Source of the DNA: CAVQGZ01 sp963714455 | Lineage (GTDB): Bacteria > Actinomycetota > Actinomycetes > Jiangellales > Jiangellaceae | Direction: 5' to 3' | DNA: 64,000 nucleotides | Assembly: GCA_963714455.1 (NCBI GenBank) | Contig: CAVQON010000017.1 | Coordinates: 62,001 to 126,000 of the forward strand | Shown here: positions 1 to 8,748 of the stretch, piece after piece | How positions within the stretch are numbered: position 1 is the stretch's first letter | How the letters are laid out: every line of letters starts with the position of its first letter | Position numbers and translations under genes: made by a program | Notes under the pieces: generated by a model | The model's database searches: none | Told to the model about the DNA's origin: nothing | What the model saw: only the letters and a program-made list of their open reading frames with translations

Positions 1-1327
1 GCAGCGGCCCGACGAACACGTGGTGCTCCTGGGTCACCAGAACCACGTGACGACGGATCGCCTCGGGCGCCATGGCCGACACGTCGGCGCCGCCGAGGCG
101 CACCTCACCCGTTCGGGCCGGGTGCACGCCCGCCAGCAGCCGCGCCATCGTCGACTTGCCCGCCCCGGACGGACCCACCACGGCCAGGCGCTCACCCGGC
201 ACGACGCCGAGGTCGATGCCGCGCAGCACGTCCTGGTCGTCGCGGTAGCCGAAGTGCACGTCGCGGGCCTCGAGGTGCTCGTCGGCCGGGCGCGCATCCG
301 GGTCGCTCGGCGGTGCGCTCACCTCGGCCACGCCCAGCAGCCGCGCCAGGGATGCCTGCCCGACCTGCAGCTCGTCGAACCACATGAGCACCAGGTCGAC
401 GGGCTCGATGAGCATCTGGGTGTAGAGCACGGCGGCGGTGAACGCGGCGATGCTGATGCGGCCGTCGGCCACGAGCCAGCCGCCCATGCCCACGACCACG
501 GCGAGTGGGACGACGTAGGCCGACTCGACCGAGGGGAAGAACACCGACCGCAGGTACAGCGTGTAGCGCTCCCAGTCGAGCCACTCACCGACGCGTCGGT
601 CGGTCAGCTCGACCCGGGCACCGCCGAGCCGGTAGGTCTCGACGGTGCGTCCGGCGTCGACGCTCTCGGCGACGACGGCGTTGACGGCCGCGTACGCGCC
701 CATCTCCGACCGGTACGCCGCCGGGGCCCGACGGAAGTACCAGCGAGAGACGACCACGATGGGCGGGATGGCCAGCAGCCAGGCCAGCGCCAGCGGGGGA
801 GCGGTGACGACCAGCGCTGCACCGATGACGAGCACGCTCACCAGGGCAATAGCGATCTCGGGGACGGCGTGGCGCACCGCCCAGGTCAGGCGGTCGACGT
901 CGGTGGTCGAACGGGTGACGAGGTCGCCCGTCCCGGCGCGTTCCACCTCGCTCGGCGGCAGGTCGACGGCGCGGCGCAAGAAGTCTTCGCGCAGGTCGGC
1001 CAGCACCGACTCGCCCAGGATGCTCGCCCGCAGCCGGGAGGAGCGCGTGGCCACGGTCTGCACGACGACGGCGACCCCGAAACCGCCGATCAGCCAGCCC
1101 AGCGCGTCGACCTGACCGTCGCTGAGCTGCTCGACCAGGGCGCCGAGCACCTGCGGGCCGACGAGCCCGGCGAGGACAGCGACGCCATGGATCGCGACCA
1201 CCGCCAGCATCGTCGTGCGGTGGCGGCCCAGGAGCAGGCGCACCTCGGCGCGCATCGTTGCGCCGGAGGCGACGGGAAGCCGGTGCACGCGCGTGGCGTC
1301 CTCGCTCGGCGCCGGTGGCGTCCTCAT
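1..1327 (-). CDS. ABC exporter half with catalytic-type ATP site (3' end outside window)
   Basis: One half of a probable heterodimeric ABC exporter in the cytoplasmic membrane; substrate unknown. About 442 codons are visible before the gene leaves the left edge. A transmembrane domain of about six helices (roughly residues 30-320) is followed by the start of the nucleotide-binding domain, whose Walker A reads GPSGAGKST near residue 385, with a Q-loop containing VTQEHH; signature, Walker B and H-loop lie outside. The ATG at 1327 overlaps the stop of the upstream ABC gene (ATGA), so the two are translationally coupled and probably form one heterodimer. Because the partner's ATP site is degenerate, this subunit presumably supplies the intact Walker A. 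A drug or peptide exporter is the usual role for this architecture, but nothing here fixes the substrate. Confidence 0.85.
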   Translation of the reverse strand, partial: MRTPPAPSEDATRVHRLPVASGATMRAEVRLLLGRHRTTMLAVVAIHGVAVLAGLVGPQVLGALVEQLSDGQVDALGWLIGGFGVAVVVQTVATRSSRLRASILGESVLADLREDFLRRAVDLPPSEVERAGTGDLVTRSTTDVDRLTWAVRHAVPEIAIALVSVLVIGAALVVTAPPLALAWLLAIPPIVVVSRWYFRRAPAAYRSEMGAYAAVNAVVAESVDAGRTVETYRLGGARVELTDRRVGEWLDWERYTLYLRSVFFPSVESAYVVPLAVVVGMGGWLVADGRISIAAFTAAVLYTQMLIEPVDLVLMWFDELQVGQASLARLLGVAEVSAPPSDPDARPADEHLEARDVHFGYRDDQDVLRGIDLGVVPGERLAVVGPSGAGKSTMARLLAGVHPARTGEVRLGGADVSAMAPEAIRRHVVLVTQEHHVFVGPL

Positions 1328-3027
1328 GAGTCCTCCCTCGTCACGATCGCCCGGTAGCGAGCATCCGTCATCAGGTCCGTGTGGCTGCCCCGTCGCGCGA
1401 CCTGGTCGCCCTCGATCAGGACGACCTCGTCCAGTGCGCCCAGCACGAGCGGGCTGGCCGTGGCCACGACGGTGGTGCGGCCTTCCCGCAGCGCCGTCAG
1501 CGACGATGCGATGGCGGCCTCGGTGTGGGAGTCCACGGCGCTGGTGGGTTCCTCCAGCACCAGGATGTCGGGGTCGGCGCGCAGCGACCGGGCCAGAGCG
1601 AGGCGCTGGCGCTGCCCGCCCGAGAGCGAGCGACCGCGCTCGGGAAGCTCGGAGTCGAATCCCCCGAGCCCCTCCAGCACGTCCTGGGAGCACGACCCGG
1701 CGACGGCCTGCTCGGCAGAGACCCGTCCGCTGCGTGGGACGTCGAGCAGCGCGTCGAGCGAGCCGGAGAGCAGGACGGGGTCGGTGTCTTGCACGACCAC
1801 CCGTCGCCGCACGGTGTCGGTCGGCAGGTCGGCCAGCGCGACGCCGGCGAGGGTCACCCGCGCCGGCTGCGTCCCCGCGACCGGCACGTCACCGAGGCGG
1901 CGCACCAGTGCGGCAGTCGCGGTCGGGTCGGCGCTGACCAGTCCGACGGTGCGCCCGGGGTGGACGACCAGCCCGGTGACGGGGTCCACGAGGTCTCCGG
2001 TGGCAGGCTCGGCGACGGCCGTCTGCGGCTCGTCACGCAGACGCTGGAGCGAGAGCACCTTCACGACCCGACGAGCGGCGACGCGGGCCGCGGTCAGCTT
2101 CTCGGCGGCCTCGGTGAGCGTGCGCAGCGGCAGCACGAGAAAGGCGGTATAGCCGTAGAAGGCGACCAGGGCACCCACTTGCAAGGTGCCGTTGGCCACC
2201 TGCATCGCGCCGAGCCCGGTGACGACGACGACGAGCACCCCCGGCAGCGCGACCTGCAGGGCGTCGAGCACGGAGCGCACCCGTGCGGTGTGCACACCGG
2301 CCTGCCGCGCCCGTTGCGAGGCGTCGGCGAAGCGCGAGAGAAAGAGCCCTTCCCCGCCGATCCCGCGCAGCACACGCAGCCCGGCCACGGTGTCGGCGGC
2401 GCGGGCGCCGGCGATGCCGATGCGCTCGCGTTGTGCCGCCTCGCGCCGCTCCAGCGGCCGCACCAGCGGCAGCACGCCCAGCGACAGCAGCGGCACGCCG
2501 ATGAGCACGATGAGGCCCAGCGACACCGACCTGCTCAGCAGCAGGGCCGCGACGACGAAGAACGAGACGATGGCGCCGGCGAAACGGGCCGTCACGTCGA
2601 ACAGCGACCCGACGCGCTCGACGTCGTTCGCGGTCACCGTGACGACCTCGCCGGTAGAGACCTGCCCCGCGAGGTCACCGCCCAGGCTGCTGGCCTGGCG
2701 CGACACGAGCTGCTGGGTGCGCGACGCCGCGGTGAGCCAGTTCGTGACGGCAGCCCGGTGGCGCATGATGCCCGCGAAGGCCTGCACGGCCCCGAGGGCC
2801 AGCACGACCAGCCCCCAGCGGACGGCGCCGGCCGGGTCGGCGTCCACCACCGTCTGCACGCCCGCCCCGAGGGCGCCCGGTACCAGGGCCTGGGCCCCCA
2901 TCCACGCGATTCCCCATGCCACGCCGATGAGCAGGGTGCGCTTCTGACCCCGGGCCACCCACCAGAGAAAGCGCTCCGCGCTGGCAAGGTCGGGTGTCCC
3001 GGGATCGGTCAGGGGCAGGCCACGCAC
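1324..3027 (-). CDS. ABC exporter half with degenerate nucleotide-binding domain
   Basis: A 567-residue TMD-NBD half-transporter. The membrane domain spans about residues 25-310. In the NBD the Walker A position (about residues 360-372) reads GLVSADPTATAAL and lacks the Gly-Lys-Ser/Thr; Walker B ends LVLEEPTSAVD, with Glu where the Mg-binding Asp is expected; the H-loop region reads VVATASPL with no His. The ABC signature LSGGQRQR is intact. This pattern suggests an asymmetric heterodimer in which this subunit gives its signature motif to the partner's ATP site. The GTG start at 3027 lies 8 bases after a TACCGT -10 box, so the mRNA may be leaderless. It overlaps the downstream half by ATGA. 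Divergence of the NBD is read directly; partnership is inferred from coupling. Confidence 0.88.
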   Translation of the reverse strand: MRGLPLTDPGTPDLASAERFLWWVARGQKRTLLIGVAWGIAWMGAQALVPGALGAGVQTVVDADPAGAVRWGLVVLALGAVQAFAGIMRHRAAVTNWLTAASRTQQLVSRQASSLGGDLAGQVSTGEVVTVTANDVERVGSLFDVTARFAGAIVSFFVVAALLLSRSVSLGLIVLIGVPLLSLGVLPLVRPLERREAAQRERIGIAGARAADTVAGLRVLRGIGGEGLFLSRFADASQRARQAGVHTARVRSVLDALQVALPGVLVVVVTGLGAMQVANGTLQVGALVAFYGYTAFLVLPLRTLTEAAEKLTAARVAARRVVKVLSLQRLRDEPQTAVAEPATGDLVDPVTGLVVHPGRTVGLVSADPTATAALVRRLGDVPVAGTQPARVTLAGVALADLPTDTVRRRVVVQDTDPVLLSGSLDALLDVPRSGRVSAEQAVAGSCSQDVLEGLGGFDSELPERGRSLSGGQRQRLALARSLRADPDILVLEEPTSAVDSHTEAAIASSLTALREGRTTVVATASPLVLGALDEVVLIEGDQVARRGSHTDLMTDARYRAIVTREDS

Positions 3028-3035
3028 AAGGGGCG

Positions 3036-3041
3036 ACGGTA
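3036..3041 (-). promoter_or_regulatory. -10 box of ABC exporter operon (near-leaderless)
   Basis: On the minus strand TACCGT is followed by 8 bases and the GTG start. Only 77 bases separate this box from the end of the merR gene, so the ABC pair may have its own promoter or be read through from merR. Confidence 0.4.
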
Positions 3042-3118
3042 GACCGCGGGTACGACGGTTCCGAAACGAATTTCTTGCCGACAGCCCGACGCGCTGCGCC
3101 GTGGGCCGGGGCGACCGG

Positions 3119-3850
3119 CTACTCGGCCGCGCCCGCGTGGCGGCGCCGAGCCAGCTCGTCGGCCCGGGCGACGGCCCGCTCGATCTCTTGCGCGGTCACG
3201 TGCGCCGCGGACTGCCAGGCGACCGCCCTGATGCGGTCCAGGTGCATGGCCAGCTCGGCGGACGTGGCGTCACCGGCGTAGGACTGTCCGGCCTCGTCGG
3301 TCCACAGGCCCACGAGGTCTTCGGCCATGCTGCGGATGCGTCGGCGCACCAGGTCACGGCCACGGGCGCTCAGCGACACGTCGATGCCCATCTCGGCCAT
3401 CTGCAGCGCCGCGCGAAGCAGCGGCAGGTCAGGGGCGTGCCAGCGGCGCCCTGCCTCGGTCTGGACCACCTGCAGGTACCCGACGGCGACCAGCTCGTTG
3501 AGCAGGCCGAGGTTGGCCTCGCCGAGAAACTCCGCGACACCCGGGGCGTCGAACGTCTTGGCCGACTCGATCAGCCACCTCTCGCTGGCGGCGTCGGGCC
3601 CGAGCAGGGCGACGACCGGCGCCTTGCCGAGCGACCCGGCGTCGACCATGTCACGGATGGCGTCCAGCTTGAGCCCGCGTGCCCGCAGGTCACCGATGAG
3701 CTCGAGGCGGGTGCGGTGCTCGTCGTCGTAGACGGCCGCGCGGCCCTCCCGGCGAGGCTTGGGCAGCAAGCCGCTGGCCTGGTAGAAGCGGATGGTGCGC
3801 GGCGGGAGCGCTGCGTGCTCGGCGAGCTCGTCGAGCGAGTAGCGCGTCAC
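3119..3850 (-). CDS. MerR-family transcriptional regulator
   Basis: A 243-residue regulator. The N-terminal winged helix-turn-helix starts at residue 4 (SLDELAEHAALPPRTIRFYQ), followed by the typical wing (GLLPKPRREGRAAVYDD) and the coiled-coil dimerisation helix (about residues 45-75). The long C-terminal half (about 80-243) has no recognisable metal-binding Cys pattern, so it looks like an effector-responsive rather than a metal-responsive MerR. The GTG start follows a minus-strand TAGGCT box by exactly 6 bases, implying a leaderless mRNA. It lies directly upstream of the ABC exporter pair on the same strand, so control of that exporter is a reasonable guess. It is divergent from guaA with only 22 bases between the start codons. 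Confidence 0.85.
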   Translation of the reverse strand: MTRYSLDELAEHAALPPRTIRFYQASGLLPKPRREGRAAVYDDEHRTRLELIGDLRARGLKLDAIRDMVDAGSLGKAPVVALLGPDAASERWLIESAKTFDAPGVAEFLGEANLGLLNELVAVGYLQVVQTEAGRRWHAPDLPLLRAALQMAEMGIDVSLSARGRDLVRRRIRSMAEDLVGLWTDEAGQSYAGDATSAELAMHLDRIRAVAWQSAAHVTAQEIERAVARADELARRRHAGAAE

Positions 3851-3856
3851 GCGCGC

Positions 3857-3866
3857 AGCCTAGACT
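3857..3866. promoter_or_regulatory. Overlapping divergent -10 boxes for merR and guaA
   Basis: The 10-bp string AGCCTAGACT holds two -10 hexamers that share the central TA: TAGGCT on the minus strand (3862-3857), 6 bases before the merR GTG at 3850, and TAGACT on the plus strand (3861-3866), 6 bases before the guaA GTG at 3873. Both spacings are those expected of leaderless actinobacterial transcripts. The promoters physically overlap, so RNA polymerase could occupy only one at a time. Confidence 0.6.
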
Positions 3867-3872
3867 TCGGTG

Positions 3873-5438
3873 GTGACTGCGCACGACCTCGTCCTCGTCG
3901 TCGACTACGGCGCCCAGTACGCCCAGCTGATCGCCCGACGGGTGCGGGAGGCACGGGTGTACTCCGAGATCGTGCCGCACACGATGCCGGTCGCACAGAT
4001 GCTCGAGCGCCGCCCGGCGGCGATCGTGCTGTCCGGGGGACCGTCGAGCGTGTACGCCGAGGGCGCTCCGGCCACCGACCCGGCGTTGTTCGACGCCGGC
4101 GTCCCGGTGTTCGGCATCTGCTACGGGTTTCAGGCCATGGCCCGCTCCCTCGGCGGCCAGGTCGCCCAGACCGGGCTGTCGGAGTTCGGCCGCACCCGCC
4201 TGAGCGTGGCTCCGCACGGCACCCTGCTGGCCGGGCTGCCGGCGACGTTCGACGTGTGGATGAGCCACGGGGACGCCGTGATCACGGCCCCGGCCGGGCT
4301 TCGGGCCCTGGCGCAGACCGACGGCGCGCCGGTGGCGGCCTTCGAAGACACCGACCGACGCCTGGCCGGGGTGCAGTGGCACCCCGAGGTGATGCACTCC
4401 GAGCACGGCCAGCGGGTGCTGGAGCACTTTCTCTACGACCTGGCCGGGTGCCGCCCGACCTGGACCACGTCCACGATCGTGGACGACCAGGTGGCTGCTG
4501 TGCGTGCCGAGGTGGGCAGCAAGCGCCTGATCTGCGGCCTGTCCGGTGGGGTCGACTCCGCGGTCGCGGCGGCGCTGGTGCAGCGCGCCGTCGGTGACCA
4601 GCTCACGTGTGTGTTCGTCGACCACGGCCTGCTACGCGAGGGCGAGGCCGAGCAGGTGGAGCGGGACTTCGTCGCCGCGACGGGCGTCGAACTCGTGGTC
4701 GTGGACGCCCAGCAGCGCTTTCTCGACGCGCTGGCGGGGGTGAGCGACCCGGAGGAGAAGCGCAAGATCATCGGCCGCGAGTTCATCCGGGTGTTCGAGC
4801 AGGCGGCGGCCGACGTGGTCGCGGCTGCGCCGCAGCGCGAGCACGGCGTCGAGTTTCTCGTGCAGGGAACGCTGTACCCCGACGTGGTCGAGTCCGGCGG
4901 CGGCAGCGGCACGGCAACGATCAAGAGCCACCACAACGTGGGAGGGTTGCCCGACGACCTGGAGTTCCGTCTGGTCGAGCCGTTGCGATCGCTGTTCAAG
5001 GACGAGGTGCGCGCCGTCGGCGAAGAGCTGGGGCTGCCCGCCGAGATCGTGTGGCGCCACCCGTTCCCCGGCCCGGGCCTGGCGATCCGCATCGTGGGGG
5101 CCGTGGACGCCGACCGGCTCGCCACGCTGCGGGCAGCCGATGCCGTCGCACGCGCCGAGCTGACCAGGGCCGGCCTCGACCGCGACATCTGGCAGTTCCC
5201 CGTGGTGCTGCTGGCCGATGTCCGCTCGGTCGGGGTGCAGGGCGACGGGCGCACCTACGGGCACCCGGTCGTGCTCCGGCCGGTCGTCAGCGACGACGCC
5301 ATGACGGCGGACTGGGCCCGGCTGCCCGCCGACGTGCTCGAACGCATCTCCACCCGCATCACCAACGAGGTGCGTGAGGTCAACAGGGTGGTTCTGGACG
5401 TGACGAGCAAGCCGCCCGGCACGATCGAGTGGGAGTAG
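3873..5438 (+). CDS. guaA: GMP synthase (glutamine-hydrolysing)
   Basis: Converts XMP, glutamine and ATP to GMP in the cytoplasm, the last step of guanine nucleotide synthesis. About 521 residues, normal length. The N-terminal class I glutamine amidotransferase domain (about 1-195) has the nucleophile elbow GICYGFQAM and the His/Glu part of the triad in WHPEVMHSEHG. The ATP-pyrophosphatase domain (about 205-400) has the P-loop-like SGGVDS, and the dimerisation domain ends TSKPPGTIEWE as in the family. Two in-frame GTGs exist at 3870 and 3873; 3873 is chosen because it lies 6 bases from a TAGACT -10 box (leaderless pattern). The gene ends one base before the convergent methyltransferase stop. 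Confidence 0.97.
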   Translation: MTAHDLVLVVDYGAQYAQLIARRVREARVYSEIVPHTMPVAQMLERRPAAIVLSGGPSSVYAEGAPATDPALFDAGVPVFGICYGFQAMARSLGGQVAQTGLSEFGRTRLSVAPHGTLLAGLPATFDVWMSHGDAVITAPAGLRALAQTDGAPVAAFEDTDRRLAGVQWHPEVMHSEHGQRVLEHFLYDLAGCRPTWTTSTIVDDQVAAVRAEVGSKRLICGLSGGVDSAVAAALVQRAVGDQLTCVFVDHGLLREGEAEQVERDFVAATGVELVVVDAQQRFLDALAGVSDPEEKRKIIGREFIRVFEQAAADVVAAAPQREHGVEFLVQGTLYPDVVESGGGSGTATIKSHHNVGGLPDDLEFRLVEPLRSLFKDEVRAVGEELGLPAEIVWRHPFPGPGLAIRIVGAVDADRLATLRAADAVARAELTRAGLDRDIWQFPVVLLADVRSVGVQGDGRTYGHPVVLRPVVSDDAMTADWARLPADVLERISTRITNEVREVNRVVLDVTSKPPGTIEWE

Positions 5439-5439
5439 G

Positions 5440-6012
5440 TCAGCGCCGCAGCAGGTAGGCAGGGCACGTGTGCTGCGACTGGCCCACCAGCTCGATGCGG
5501 TAGAAGCCGGCGTCCTTCGCGTCCTCCACCGACAGCGGCGCGCACGTGTCCAGGATCGCGAGGCCCTCGTCGCCGAGCAGCCTGGCCAGCACGCCGAGCA
5601 TCTGCGTGTCGGTCGTGTCCACCGGATGGTCAGGCCGGGTGAGCACCCCCACGGCGATGACGAGGTCGAAGTTGGCAGCCATGCGCGGGTAGGTGGGCGA
5701 GCCCCACTGGCACAGCACCCGGTCGCGCACGCTGCTGCGGTGGAACCGCGTGGATGCCTCCTCGACCTTCGCCTGGTCGTCGTCTATCCCGTACACCGTG
5801 ATGTTGGGGAACGCCGCGGCGAGATCGACCACCTCTCGGCCGTCCTCGCAGCCCAGCACCAGCACCCGGTCCGGCGGCTCACGGCGCAGGCGTGAGGCCA
5901 CGTCGGGCCGGTCGAGGATCCACTCCAGCGGCCTGCCGGTGCGGGTGGCCAGCTCGGCCGCCGAGAACTGCTCGTCCATCGTCCCCTCGTCGTAGCGTGG
6001 TGCTGGTGTCAT
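5440..6012 (-). CDS. Class I SAM-dependent methyltransferase, substrate unknown
   Basis: A small cytoplasmic protein of about 190 residues. The SAM-binding motif I is VLVLGCEDGRE, followed by an acidic residue closing strand 2 (VYGIDDD) and a motif near FDLVIAVGVL, the usual Rossmann methyltransferase layout. Nothing identifies the acceptor. The ATG at 6012 is preceded by GGGAGG at good spacing; a second ATG at 5979 also has a GAGGGG site, so the first 11 residues are uncertain. It is convergent with guaA and divergent from the glycerophosphodiesterase, with a 43-base gap that must hold both promoters. Confidence 0.75.
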   Translation of the reverse strand: MTPAPRYDEGTMDEQFSAAELATRTGRPLEWILDRPDVASRLRREPPDRVLVLGCEDGREVVDLAAAFPNITVYGIDDDQAKVEEASTRFHRSSVRDRVLCQWGSPTYPRMAANFDLVIAVGVLTRPDHPVDTTDTQMLGVLARLLGDEGLAILDTCAPLSVEDAKDAGFYRIELVGQSQHTCPAYLLRR

Positions 6013-6055
6013 TGTGATCCTCCCACGCTGCGGAGAAAGAGGCTGATCGGATGAA

Positions 6056-7024
6056 ATGTCGCTAGATCGTCCGATGGTGGTCGGGCACCGCGGAGCGTCC
6101 GGACGATTCCCCGAGCACACCGAGGCGGCACTGGTGGCCGCGATCGACGACGGCGCCGACGTGATCGAGGTCGACGTCGTCGCGACCGCCGACAACGTGC
6201 TGGTCGCCCGGCACGACTGGGCGCTGTCGGTGACCACCGATGTTGCTGACCGGGTGGGCTTCTCAGCCGCTCATCAGAAGCGGGACGGTCGGTTCGGACC
6301 CGTCACGGACTGGTGGGTCGACCTGGTGACGTCGACGAGGCTGGCCGAGCTGCGGGCTCGGGAGCGTTGGCCGCAGGTGCGGCCCGGCAGCGCGAGCGCC
6401 GACGGGCGGTGGCCCGTGCTCACTCTGCGCGAGGTTCTTCGTCTCGCCCGTCGCGAGGCCGGCGCCCGCGGTCGACCCGTCGGGGTGGCGATCGAGCTCA
6501 AGGACGTCGGCGCGGCCTACTCGGTGCGTGGCCTGGATGTCCTCGCCGCCCTGGCGGGCGACCTGGCAGCAGTCGGCGAGTCGTCCGCTGTCCCGATCTG
6601 GGTGATGGCCTTCGAGGAGAAGCCGTTGGGCGAGCTTCAGGCGCGGCGTGCTGCTGGGATGCTGCCGGCACTGGCCCTGGTCCAGCTCGTCGAGTACACG
6701 GCGCCGTCCGGAGCGCAGGCGTGGGAGTCGATCGCGGCTCGCGCCGACATCGTCGGCCCCTGCATCGACCTGGTGCTCGCCAGCGCAGGCGCGACCGACG
6801 GTTCGTCGATGCTGGCGGCCGCCTCGGCGCACGCTCTGCCCGTCTGGTGCTGGACCCTGCGCGCCGAGAACGCCTTTCTCCCCGAGGCGCTGCGATCCAG
6901 CGACGACCCGCGCGAGCCCGGTGCCATGGCTGAGCAGGTGCTCGAGGCACGCCGCAGCGGTGTTGCGGCGCTGATCGGCGACCAGCCTGCGCTGATCAGG
7001 CACGCTCTGTCAGTAACCTCCTGA
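6056..7024 (+). CDS. Glycerophosphodiester phosphodiesterase
   Basis: Hydrolyses glycerophosphodiesters (deacylated phospholipids) to sn-glycerol 3-phosphate and an alcohol. 322 residues. The N-terminal GDPD motif VVGHRGASGRFPEHT holds the catalytic His and the Glu/Asn face, and EVDVVATADNVLVARHD supplies the metal-binding acid and second catalytic His. No signal peptide is seen, so it probably acts in the cytoplasm like the mycobacterial GlpQ1 type. The ATG at 6056 is used because the ATG at 6051 runs into a stop after four codons; a purine-rich GGAGAAAGAGG lies upstream. The stop is two bases from the next start, suggesting an operon with the small membrane protein. Confidence 0.9.
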   Translation: MSLDRPMVVGHRGASGRFPEHTEAALVAAIDDGADVIEVDVVATADNVLVARHDWALSVTTDVADRVGFSAAHQKRDGRFGPVTDWWVDLVTSTRLAELRARERWPQVRPGSASADGRWPVLTLREVLRLARREAGARGRPVGVAIELKDVGAAYSVRGLDVLAALAGDLAAVGESSAVPIWVMAFEEKPLGELQARRAAGMLPALALVQLVEYTAPSGAQAWESIAARADIVGPCIDLVLASAGATDGSSMLAAASAHALPVWCWTLRAENAFLPEALRSSDDPREPGAMAEQVLEARRSGVAALIGDQPALIRHALSVTS

Positions 7025-7026
7025 CT

Positions 7027-7374
7027 GTGGAGACTGTCTACGAGATCGTTGTCGTTCTGCACTTCCTGGGTCTGGCGAGCCTGATCGGGGGGTGGCTCGT
7101 GCAGATGCGTGCCCGGGGCGAACGGGTGGTCAACCCGGCGATGCTGCACGGCGCGCTGACCCAGCTCGTCACCGGGGTGATCATCGTGGGTCTCGGCGAG
7201 GCAGCGCTCGACCGGGAGTTCGACTACGCGAAGATCACGACGAAGCTCGTGATCACGGCGATCGTGCTGCTGCTCGTGTGGGTGAACCGGCGCAAAGACC
7301 TCATCCCGGACGGGCTGTACTACCTCATCGGTGGCCTCTCGATCGTCAACGTGGCGATCGCCGTCCTCTGGTAG
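7027..7374 (+). CDS. Small four-helix membrane protein, function unknown
   Basis: 115 residues with about four hydrophobic segments (near 5-25, 40-60, 72-88 and 97-115) and the sequence ends at the membrane (AIAVLW). I do not recognise a functional domain. The GTG start is two bases after the gdpD stop, so co-expression is likely. A conserved-looking short charged loop (WVNRRKDLIPDG) separates the last two helices. It converges on the MATE gene with a three-base gap. Confidence 0.75.
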   Translation: METVYEIVVVLHFLGLASLIGGWLVQMRARGERVVNPAMLHGALTQLVTGVIIVGLGEAALDREFDYAKITTKLVITAIVLLLVWVNRRKDLIPDGLYYLIGGLSIVNVAIAVLW

Positions 7375-7377
7375 CCC

Positions 7378-8748
7378 TCAGCCGAGGCCGGTGCGCAGCC
7401 ATCGCTCGGACGCGGCGCGAGGGGCCAGGGTGACCACTCGCGCGATCATCCAGACGCCGATCGACGCCCACAGCGCAGCGATCCCGACCACGCTGCCGCG
7501 GGTGTCGGCGAGGGCCGCGGCCAGCAGTGCCGCCGGGACGAACGCCACGGTCGCCGCGATGGCCGCCAGCGCCAGGTACCGGCCGTCCCCGGCGCCGATG
7601 AGGATGCCGTCGAGGACGAACACCCAGCCGGCCAGCGGCGCAAGCACCGCCACCACGAGCAGGGCGACGACCAGCAGGCGGTGCACCTGCGGGTCGTCGG
7701 AGAACAGCGGGGCGATCGGGATCGCGACCGCCGCCGTCACCAGCCCGAGCGCCAGGCCGCCCACCAGTCCCCAGCGCACGAGGCGCGCGGTCAGTGCCCG
7801 CACCGGGCCGGGGTCCCCGGCGCCCAGGTACCGACCGACCAGGGCCTGCGCCGCGATCGCCAGGGCGTCGAGCGCGAGCGCCAGCAGCCCCCAGATCACG
7901 TAGGCGACGTTGAACGCCGCGAGACCGGACGTGCCCAGGCGGGCGGCCACGGCGGTCGCGACGAGCAGCGCGACGCGCATCGCCGCGGTGCGCACCAGCA
8001 ACGGCCAACCGGCTCGCCACGACGAGGTGAGGTCGCCGCGGTGCGGCCTCAGCCCGACGTCGTGCGCCCGCGCTCCCCGCGCGACCACCAGGCCCAGCGC
8101 GAGGGCCATCGCGACCTCGGTCAGCACAGTTCCGAGCGCCGCACCGGCGATCCCCAGCCCGAGGACGAGCACGAGCACCACGTTGAGCACGACGTTGACC
8201 ACGGCCCCCGACGCGGCCACGACCAGCGGGGTGCGGGTGTCTTGCAGGCCGCGCAGCACGCCCGTCCCGGCCAGCGACACGAGCAGGGCCGGCACTCCCC
8301 ACCAGCCCACCTGCAGGTACGCGACCGCCTCGTCGGCCACGTCGTCCGGTGCGCCGAACAGCGCGACGACCGGCTCGCTGACGGCCCACCCCACGGCGGC
8401 CGCGACCGTCCCGATGCCGGCACCGAGCCACATCGCGCTGACACCGTGGCGCAGCGCACCGGGCACGTCGCCGGATCCGAGCAGGCGGGCGACCGACCCG
8501 GTGGTGCCGTAGGCCAAGAAGATCGACAGCGCGGTGACGGTGGTGAGCACCGCCCCGGCCAGGCCGAGACCGGCCAGGGGCGCCGAACCCAGGCGGCCGA
8601 CGATGGCGGCGTCGGCCAGCAGGAACAGCGGGGGCGCCAGCAGGGCGCCGAGCGCCGGCACGGCGAGGCGGGTGACCTCGCGGTCGATGGCCCGCCCGGC
8701 GGGGACGGCGTCGTCCTGCTCGGGTGGGCTACCCGGTCTTGTGGGCAC
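7378..8748 (-). CDS. MATE-family multidrug/DinF-type efflux transporter
   Basis: A polytopic transporter of about 456 residues with twelve predicted helices in two repeated halves; cation-coupled export of organic molecules is the family role. The first helix region LAVPALGALLAPPLFLLADA and the loop GRLGSAPLAGLGLAGAV match the DinF/MATE fold. The GTG at 8748 is chosen because CGAGG lies 6 bases upstream; an ATG at 8775 would overlap the preceding gene more deeply. With the GTG it overlaps the PIG-L deacetylase by 20 bases, so the two are probably co-transcribed and coupled. Substrate unknown. Confidence 0.88.
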   Translation of the reverse strand: MPTRPGSPPEQDDAVPAGRAIDREVTRLAVPALGALLAPPLFLLADAAIVGRLGSAPLAGLGLAGAVLTTVTALSIFLAYGTTGSVARLLGSGDVPGALRHGVSAMWLGAGIGTVAAAVGWAVSEPVVALFGAPDDVADEAVAYLQVGWWGVPALLVSLAGTGVLRGLQDTRTPLVVAASGAVVNVVLNVVLVLVLGLGIAGAALGTVLTEVAMALALGLVVARGARAHDVGLRPHRGDLTSSWRAGWPLLVRTAAMRVALLVATAVAARLGTSGLAAFNVAYVIWGLLALALDALAIAAQALVGRYLGAGDPGPVRALTARLVRWGLVGGLALGLVTAAVAIPIAPLFSDDPQVHRLLVVALLVVAVLAPLAGWVFVLDGILIGAGDGRYLALAAIAATVAFVPAALLAAALADTRGSVVGIAALWASIGVWMIARVVTLAPRAASERWLRTGLG

